From: Strongylocentrotus droebachiensis
Taxonomy: Eukaryota > Echinodermata > Echinoidea > Camarodonta > Strongylocentrotidae
DNA: 64,000 bases
Assembly: GCA_035222895.1 (NCBI GenBank)
Contig: JAVYIG010000884.1
Coordinates: 248,001-312,000 of the forward strand
Direction of reading: 5' to 3'
The translations under genes were made by a program, and so were the position numbers. Below the pieces are notes generated by a model. That model was not told the DNA's origin. It did not search any database and saw nothing but the letters and a program-made list of their open reading frames with translations. Shown piece after piece: positions 59,501 through 64,000 of this stretch. Numbering within the stretch: position 1 is the first letter of the stretch; each line of letters begins with the position of its first letter.

Positions 59501-59613
59501 AAAGTAGGAAGAATGTAGTTGCCTTTCAGCTCATCGAAATAAGCCCCAAGAGATGCATTCCCTTCAATGACGAAAACAACATCTGTGTACTTTCCCTCCT
59601 GTAAAATCACCAT
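47491..59613 (-). CDS. MED25, Mediator subunit 25, N-terminal part (eight coding exons)
   Basis: MED25 is a Mediator subunit that links activators and nuclear receptors to RNA polymerase II in the nucleus. Eight minus-strand exons (59613-59498, 56036-55991, 54996-54872, 54091-53993, 51827-51707, 51170-51017, 48546-48451, 47565-47491) join in consistent phase into 832 coding bases (277 codons and one base). The protein begins [20 protein letters not shown], matching the start of the MED25 von Willebrand A domain. It goes on with [42 protein letters not shown] and [14 protein letters not shown], each with a clear counterpart in human MED25. A linker follows (exons 7 and 8, rich in Ser, Pro, Gly and Gln). 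All internal introns have GT-AG ends. The ACID domain and C-terminus were not found to the left. Confidence 0.88.
48267..48410. mobile_element. Palindromic MITE, GGCCC family, in MED25 intron 7
   Basis: GGCCCGAATTCACAAAGGAG and CTCCTTTGTGAATTTGGGCC are inverted ends; the arms extend about 65 bp each (AAACCTAGGTTTATGTGTGT on both sides), leaving almost no loop. Confidence 0.9.
48451..48546 (-). CDS. MED25 coding exon 7
   Basis: 96 bases encoding [20 protein letters not shown] and [13 protein letters not shown]. The linker has no strict homologue in my memory, but phases 1 to 1 and the splice sites (ATCAG, GTAGGA) fit exons 6 and 8. Confidence 0.65.
50205..50228. repeat. (AAT)n microsatellite
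   Basis: About eight AAT repeats in MED25 intron 6. The rest of that intron, about 48547-50690, is AT-rich and shows no gene. Confidence 0.8.
50694..51005. repeat. Complex of TTGCAA/CAATTGCAA inverted repeats
   Basis: Dense inverted and direct repeats of CGCAACT, CAATTGCAA and TTGCGATCAATTGCAA. They resemble the interior of the GGCCC-family MITEs at 51925 and 54628, so this is probably one or two nested decayed members. Confidence 0.6.
51017..51170 (-). CDS. MED25 coding exon 6
   Basis: 154 bases encoding [20 protein letters not shown] and [14 protein letters not shown], the end of the vWA domain. The donor is GTAAAC, and a palindromic repeat begins within about 10 bases of it. Confidence 0.88.
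51707..51827 (-). CDS. MED25 coding exon 5
   Basis: 121 bases encoding [20 protein letters not shown] and [20 protein letters not shown]; acceptor TTAACCAG, donor GTATGT, leaving in phase 0. Confidence 0.88.
51925..52083. mobile_element. Palindromic MITE, GGCCC family
   Basis: GGGGCCCGTCTTACAAAGAG and CTCTTTGTAAGACGGGGCCC are perfect inverted ends, with ATCAATCGCAACT motifs inside. A near copy without its right end is at 54735-54850. Confidence 0.9.
52098..53885 (-). pseudogene. Row of decayed copies of MED25 exon 4
   Basis: GATCTTCATATGATCAAATA, part of exon 4 on the + strand, recurs in degenerate form at about 52108, 52228, 52393 and 52584 (the last split by an element and resumed at 53830). 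The copies at 52228, 52393 and 53830 continue with ATGACTCTCACCCTCC, like the exon's far side, and share the intron sequence on the donor side. Copy spacing is about 120-190 bp without the insert. A stop (SHR, then stop) and loss of the GT donor in the 52228 copy show it is not a functional exon. Confidence 0.8.
52593..53829. mobile_element. 1.2-kb element with TA duplication
   Basis: Inverted ends TGTGACCCGGCACCACAAAA and TTTTGTGGTGCCGGGTCACA extend to about 34 bp. TA flanks it at 52591-52592 and 53830-53831, and the other copies of the host repeat (CTTCATATGATC) show the empty site with a single TA. The TA target suggests Tc1/mariner-type mobility; no transposase is visible. Confidence 0.85.
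53993..54091 (-). CDS. MED25 coding exon 4
   Basis: 99 bases encoding [20 protein letters not shown] and [12 protein letters not shown], parallel to the human FMGGGGES segment. Acceptor TTTGTAG, donor GTGAGT. Decayed copies of this exon lie in the next intron. Confidence 0.86.
54121..54346. mobile_element. Palindromic MITE, GGCCC family, in intron 3
   Basis: GGCCCAAATTCACAAAGGAG and CTCCTTTGTGAATTCGGGCC are inverted ends, the same termini as 48267-48410 but with a different, longer interior (AACCCATGGTTTAA arms). Confidence 0.88.
54628..54850. mobile_element. Two adjacent GGCCC-family MITE remnants
   Basis: First copy about 54630-54738 (GGGCCCCATCTTATCAAGAG ... AATAAGACAGGGCCC). The second starts at about 54737 (GGGCCCCCTCTTACAAAGAG) and repeats the 51925 copy to about 54850, where it meets the exon 3 donor region. 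Confidence 0.75.
54872..54996 (-). CDS. MED25 coding exon 3
   Basis: 125 bases encoding [20 protein letters not shown] and [15 protein letters not shown], the central vWA strands; enters in phase 0 and leaves in phase 2 at GTAAGT. Confidence 0.86.
55046..55318. mobile_element. Two adjacent palindromic MITE remnants in intron 2
   Basis: 55046-55164 runs from GGCCCCAAAACACA to TTTTGTGTTACAGGGCCC; 55161-55318 runs from CCTGTTTCGCAATGAT to AAGTTTTATGAAACAGGGCC. Both have inverted ends with GGCCC and CAATTG-rich interiors. Confidence 0.7.
55775..55945. repeat. Dispersed repeat, inverse of 13951-14125
   Basis: CTACTTGTAGCTACTTGC, CCCCATGATCCTCTTTTTCT and GAGAGCTGAGTTGATGACAT are the complement of the repeat upstream of Ig-2. 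Confidence 0.6.
55991..56036 (-). CDS. MED25 coding exon 2
   Basis: A 46-base exon encoding (V)[15 protein letters not shown] between TTTGCAG and GTAAGT. HFNGG corresponds to YFNGG of human MED25. Too short to be seen as an open frame on its own. Confidence 0.82.
56281..57676 (+). mobile_element. Helitron/Helentron-like element, copy 2
   Basis: It starts TATTGGGTGATACGTAT inside a perfect 5' hairpin (GGTGATACGTAT facing ATACGTATCACC). It ends with TACGTATCACCT, the hairpin AATTCGTCAAAGTGACGAATT, AAAGT and CTAG, between T and T. The body matches copy 1 (14961-17877), including GTGACGTCATCTAGGCGCCA and the CpG-rich stretch near 56620-56780. Non-autonomous. Confidence 0.78.
57677..59497. other. 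Rest of MED25 intron 1
   Basis: AT-rich and without a recognised gene; a short CCTGGATAG tandem lies near 58850-58873. Confidence 0.45.
59498..59613 (-). CDS. MED25 coding exon 1
   Basis: ATG at 59613 has a favourable context (ATCAAGATGG). The exon encodes [20 protein letters not shown] and ends in phase 2 at a GTAAGT donor. The sequence further upstream (59640-59760) is GC-richer, fitting a 5' untranslated region. Confidence 0.85.
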
Positions 59614-60018
59614 CTTGATAATTGATATCGGGCTTCCGCTTTGGAGCGGACACCAACGAGATGCTCAGGCCGGTGGACCCGGCTTTGCTCTCTCCTATCT
59701 GCGGACTAGGCTGCGCCTCGGGCCTGGCTCAGAAGAAATAATCGGCACTGAATCGAATCAGATTTTTCGCAGATGAAAATGGTAGCTATGATACTCGAAG
59801 TGGTCCTGTTTCACTGGAACGCAGCTATCCGTAAGTCTTCATCATCATCATAATGGAATAAATTCGAGAACAGCTCATGAAAAAGAATAAATTTATAAGC
59901 AAAATTTATTCATTTTTTTCTCAATCTCAGCTCAGCTCCATTGATCAAGCTCAAGCTTCATTCATGGAGCTATACAAGCCAGTGTCGTAGAGGGCGGGGC
60001 GCACGACAGAGGCAGAGG

Positions 60019-60090
60019 ACGTATGTCCTCCTACGGAGGACATACGTGTATGATCGAATCTCTTTGACAGAGGAACAAAGAGATTCGATC
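60019..60090. repeat. Two adjacent perfect hairpins upstream of MED25
   Basis: ACGTATGTCCTCC-tac-GGAGGACATACGT (60019-60047) and GATCGAATCTCTTTG, nine bases, CAAAGAGATTCGATC (60052-60090) stand about 400 bp upstream of the MED25 ATG. They could be regulatory, a structured RNA, or the core of a palindromic repeat. Confidence 0.7.
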
Positions 60091-61911
60091 TTTTAAGTGA
60101 ATTTCTATTATAATAGAAGTTTGTCAAGTACATCTCAGTGAAGCAGAAAATCTTCAGGCAAACATTGGCATCGAAGTGATACCCTATGATATCAAGAAAA
60201 GTAAGTATAGATCCATTTTGTGTGAAGGTCTCTGAAATGATTGTAAAGATAAAGTACTCATAAAACTCAGTATATACCTGTGCTTTACGTAATAAAATAG
60301 CATGTTGATATTATTGATTTTTTTTTCTCAAAATCTACAGTAAACTTTTACAACTGAAAAATTTGAATTCAAGAGACAGCACCCCCCCCCCCCTCCCCCA
60401 TCCTTTTGTTGATGTCATGTTGGATTTAAAAAGATCTTTATAGAAACAAAATATGTTGATAAATGAGTTCATAGATGTTAATAAATTAGTTAATACTGCT
60501 TAATTCTGTTCTTTTCATTTTCTTATTTTGTGAAATATATGTGATGATGCTGGTGATGATGATGATGTAGGCACTCTGTAATGATAATGCTCTATGACTG
60601 AGGTGAGATGGGGGCTGATGCAGTCTTGTGTAGAATTGAGTATGGTGTTCGACCATTTTGATGTTTGTTTATATCTGGCAGTCAGCGAGATAGATTTAAC
60701 CATCTTTCCTATTGAGAGAGAAAGCGGAAATGTAACAAGAGAGTGGACAAGACTAATGTATAAATATAATATAAAAAATGGTTTACAATAAAGATGAGGG
60801 GGGGGTGTTAAATAAAGAATAAGTCAATGCCAAAATGGAAAGCATAGGTAATTGGGGTGTGGATGGGGGAGGGAGGGTAATAGAGCCTATGGAAATGTCA
60901 ATATTGGAAGGGGTCCCTGTATTGAAAATGTTACTGATGGGGGGGGGGGGGCAAATTTAAAAAATATCAGTGGCGACGAATGCAAGAATGAAAAGAACGA
61001 GACAAAATAGAAATTTCATTTGGGATTGGGCACAATATGAAGATCATTGAAGTCGAGGTGAGAATGATTCATTATTTGGACACTAAAAATATGAATATAT
61101 CACTTGTTGAGTGGGCTAAAGGATCAGTGCAATTTTTCTGATTAAAAAAATATTTAAGTTAATAAACGAACAAAACACAAAAGGTAAACAATGAATTGAG
61201 GTACCACAGTGAAATGGGGTCATTATTTTTGCCTTTTAAATGAACTGAATTTTAAAAAATGTACTTTCCATCCTGGTGACAGTGAAGTTTGTGGCCCCAA
61301 CTAAGTCAACCATTTAAAAGTTTATTACCCCCTCCCCCCCCCCCCAACACACACACCTCCCCAACTCTGACCTTTGTTCTACATTATTCGGCCCAAGGAT
61401 TCTGTCGAGAGTAACGCATTACGATAATATGCTAATAAGTGGAAATGAGCTCATGAATATTCCAAATTTTAATTTACATATTTTACGCGCTGCGCGCAGT
61501 CCAAAATCCCCAATTCGCTGGTGCACTAACAATTATTTGTCGTCTTCATAGGCTAATACACGATAAGTGGAAGCAGTGTGCACTTTTTACCCTCCAAAAT
61601 TTCCCCATGGCTAGACGGATGCAGAAGCGGAGTTGAGCCCCCCTGCAGAGGAATACGAAGCCCGGCCCCCACTCAGTGTTATTTAGGGTACGCATATGCT
61701 CGTTCCCTCTTTTTGAAAGCACCCCCTATCTGAGGACTACCAACATTTCCGAACCCCCCCCCCCTTTCGCGGGCTTTTTGCGGGCTTTTCCTGCCTTGGA
61801 GACCCCCCTAAATCAGGAAAAATGCTCAATGTACCCCCCTAAATTCGGAATAATTTCTCAGGAGTCCAAAGAGATGAGAGAAAAAAAAAGAAAAAAACAC
61901 CCCCTTTTTAA
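60091..61911. other. Upstream spacer with homopolymer runs
   Basis: No gene was seen. C-runs at about 60381 and 61328 and a G-run at about 60939 alternate with AT-rich sequence; GATGATGATG lies near 60541-60567. Confidence 0.45.
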
Positions 61912-62450
61912 AGGTACCATACCCTTTTGCAGCCAACCTCAAATGCTGTAGAACTTTGCAGGAATTATGAATTTGTCATGTATGTCCTATCTGTGAAATT
62001 TAAACGTTAGCAGTGTCCTCATATTCAAATTATGTAAGGAAACCCGTTTACTTGCTAGACTTCACTGTCATACACTACTGAGTGACTGACTGGCTTTTTT
62101 TCTTCTTTGGTAATAACATACATGAAAAGAGTTGTAAAGCGTCACATGAGCATTTGTCTACATCAATAACCCACTTCTTGTGATGGCCAAGATTAAACTG
62201 ATTGAATCTTTGCGCAGCATAAAACGTATGACCATTCAGTACAATTGTCTGAAAATCAAGACTATTACTTTTGGGCTCTATAGCCCTAAATTCGATTTGA
62301 CAACTAATACTATTAGTTGTCAAATCGACACTTGAAGACATTTTCAAGCCCCACCTTTTTTAGGGAAGTTCTAAATTAGTATTATCTTTCAATTACAGTT
62401 GGAATTTAACTTTTTCATTTTTTTTGGCCTGCAAATGGGAAATAGTACCT
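61912..62450. mobile_element. 539-bp MITE with TTAA flanks, family C, copy 2
   Basis: TTAA borders (61908-61911, 62451-62454) and ends AGGTACCATACCC and AAATAGTACCT. The interior is nearly the same as 46236-46767, and the minus-strand frame at 62347-62075 shares most of its residues. Confidence 0.85.
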
Positions 62451-62859
62451 TTAAAGAAATTTCCGGGTGACACCCCTTTTTTTTGCAATTCTCGGGCCGG
62501 ACTTTGTCGCACGAAAAGTACCCCTTTACCGGACATTTTTTTTTTTTTTTTTTTTTACCGGAGTGGGGCGGGATACGAAGAAGAATGATGATGATTTAAA
62601 GATGATGATTATGTTGACGGCGACGAAGATAGATCATAATTCATGAAATTAATAATAATCATGATAATGATGTAATATATTCAATACTTGCATGGCTATA
62701 TGCATCATGTTGGGACAGTCGAGTCGCTAGGCTAATTTCGTTTGGTGCCCGCTGGACAAGTAAAAAGTATCAAGATTCCATACACTAATTAACTTTATCT
62801 TAAGCTTTATGAGACTGGACTCGGTTTGGGAGTTAGAAAATATAGCTGGAGTTTGCTTA

Positions 62860-63135
62860 ATACCCGGGGGTGGGGGAGGACACACATGCCCCCCCCCCCC
62901 GGCCTTAGTAGGGTTAACTCATTCACTCGCTTTATCTCTCGTCTCTTTTTCACTCTTTTACTCACTCTCTCGATCTGTAATGTATTGTTCTCTCTATCTC
63001 TCTCTCTCTCTCTCTCTCTCAATACTTGTCTCTTTTTAATCTATCGCTCTCTTACTCTCTCTCTCTCTCTCTCTGTTTCACTCTATCACTCACTCACCCA
63101 CTTTTTCTCCCTTGTCTCTTTTTCACTCTCACTCT
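62860..63135. repeat. CT-rich microsatellite cluster
   Basis: (CT)n runs at about 62995-63020 and 63053-63074 within CTCACTCT-rich sequence, preceded by a GGGGGTGGGGG/CCCCCCCC inverted pair at 62863-62901. Arg/Glu and Ser/Leu frames are read-outs of the repeat. Confidence 0.85.
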
Positions 63136-63418
63136 CTCTCCCTCTCTTTGCCTCCAGGGGCGGATCAATGCCAATGGGTAGCCTCTATTAACTAACTGTT
63201 GAATTACGGTAGGTGTATATTAAGCAGGGACTTGGGATAACAACTTCACCGATGGAAGGGACCGGTCGGAGATGGGGGGGGGGGGGGGCGAGCGCTTATG
63301 TCGTTTGGAATACGACATTTCTCAATTTTGTAATACTCCGAGTGAGTAGCAAACGAGAAAGTTAAAGTGAAAACAAAAACACAACCGCGATGATCCTTCA
63401 ACCTATAGCTGCTATATA

Positions 63419-63622
63419 CTCTCTTTAAAAAAAAGAGTGAATTTTCACTCTATTTTCACTTTCTTGGGAGAACCGTCCGTGATCACTTGTTTAGGAGTGA
63501 AAATCGATTGATTTTAGAGTGCTCTCTAAGAAGAATAGAGTGAATGTTCACTCTATTTTCACTACATTTTCACTCTCCAGAGGAGTGACGTCCGTGAGGC
63601 TCGATTTTTTTTAGAGAGTACC
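63419..63622. mobile_element. Short MITE with ACTCTC ends
   Basis: TACTCTCTTTAAAAAAAA and TTTTTTTTAGAGAGTA are inverted ends; the interior repeats AGAGTGAA-TTTTCACTCTATTTTCACT on both halves, and CCGTCCGTGA recurs as CGTCCGTGAGG. Edges are approximate. 63623-64000 contains only a C-run (about 63659) and AT-rich sequence. Confidence 0.65.
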
Positions 63623-64000
63623 CGACCAACCTAGGCTATAGCTCCCCGCCCCGGTCGCCCCCCCCCCCCCCCCACTCCCCTCCCGACACACGCACTCTCA
63701 TGTACACGTTAAGACCTAGAGAAAACACACATTGTACAAAATATGCATTATGAAGCTCAATAACTTTAGAATGATTAGAGAAAAACATTTGCAACAGAAT
63801 ACAACAACCAAAATGTCATATGAATGTGGAGACAGCAAGGAAAGCCAAATGCTTTATAGGTGCTGCCACCGAAACAAAATTGGTTAATAGTAATGGTTTT
63901 TAGTGCGAATGTCTAAAGCTTCAAACTACCCGTCATAATAAACAAATCAAGTGCATTATTTAAATCTTTATATATTTAACAACAAATAGTATGAATACGA

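Noticed and set aside
59567..59776. Plus-strand frame at the MED25 start
   Set aside because: It is the shadow of MED25 exon 1 and its GC-rich leader.

Overview
The window looks like AT-rich, repeat-rich marine invertebrate DNA, most likely from an echinoderm and probably a sea urchin. The reasons are spliced genes with GT-AG introns, ATT-tailed LINEs, a tRNA-derived SINE, many palindromic MITEs, and a fragment of an H2B histone tail whose residues match sea-urchin H2B. The species call is an inference from memory of these families; no search was run.

The left two thirds (about 0.8-42.3 kb) holds a head-to-tail array, all on the + strand, of five paralogous genes here called Ig-1 to Ig-5. 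Each encodes a signal peptide, two Ig-like domains, a Cys-rich knot, a Ser/Thr-rich stalk, one membrane helix and a short tail, all in a single coding exon. Ig-1 (1394-2440), Ig-3 (25881-26885), Ig-4 (34122-35144) and Ig-5 (41050-42048) are open. Ig-2 (14363-18840) is broken: a Helitron-like element, itself holding a hAT-like foldback element, splits the signal peptide, and a stop codon precedes the membrane helix. Ig-1, Ig-2 and Ig-4 are close relatives (Ig-1 and Ig-4 about 90% identical over the ectodomain), while Ig-3 and Ig-5 are diverged. Ig-1, -2 and -4 share a conserved 3' splice acceptor and leader, which implies a separate upstream non-coding exon. Several genes are followed by related 3' flanks and GA-rich repeats. 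I do not recognise a named family; a cell-surface recognition or immune role is an inference from architecture and tandem duplication.

Between the Ig genes lie piggyBac-like, hAT-like, LINE, SINE and MITE remnants, several minisatellites (54, 36, about 143, about 46 and about 40 bp units), a spliced pseudogene of an unrecognised Cys/His-rich protein (19035-21498), and a foldback element made of a short minisatellite.

The right part (47.5-59.6 kb, minus strand) holds the first eight coding exons of MED25, the Mediator subunit with an N-terminal von Willebrand A domain. Exon phases agree throughout. The C-terminal half (ACID domain) was not found; it would have to lie to the left, so the Ig array is either inside a MED25 intron on the opposite strand, or the gene has been truncated, or the assembly is wrong there. 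MED25 introns are crowded with palindromic MITEs, a second Helitron-like element, and a row of decayed copies of exon 4, one of which is split by a 1.2 kb element with a TA duplication. The last 4 kb is upstream DNA with hairpins, homopolymer runs, another MITE and CT repeats.
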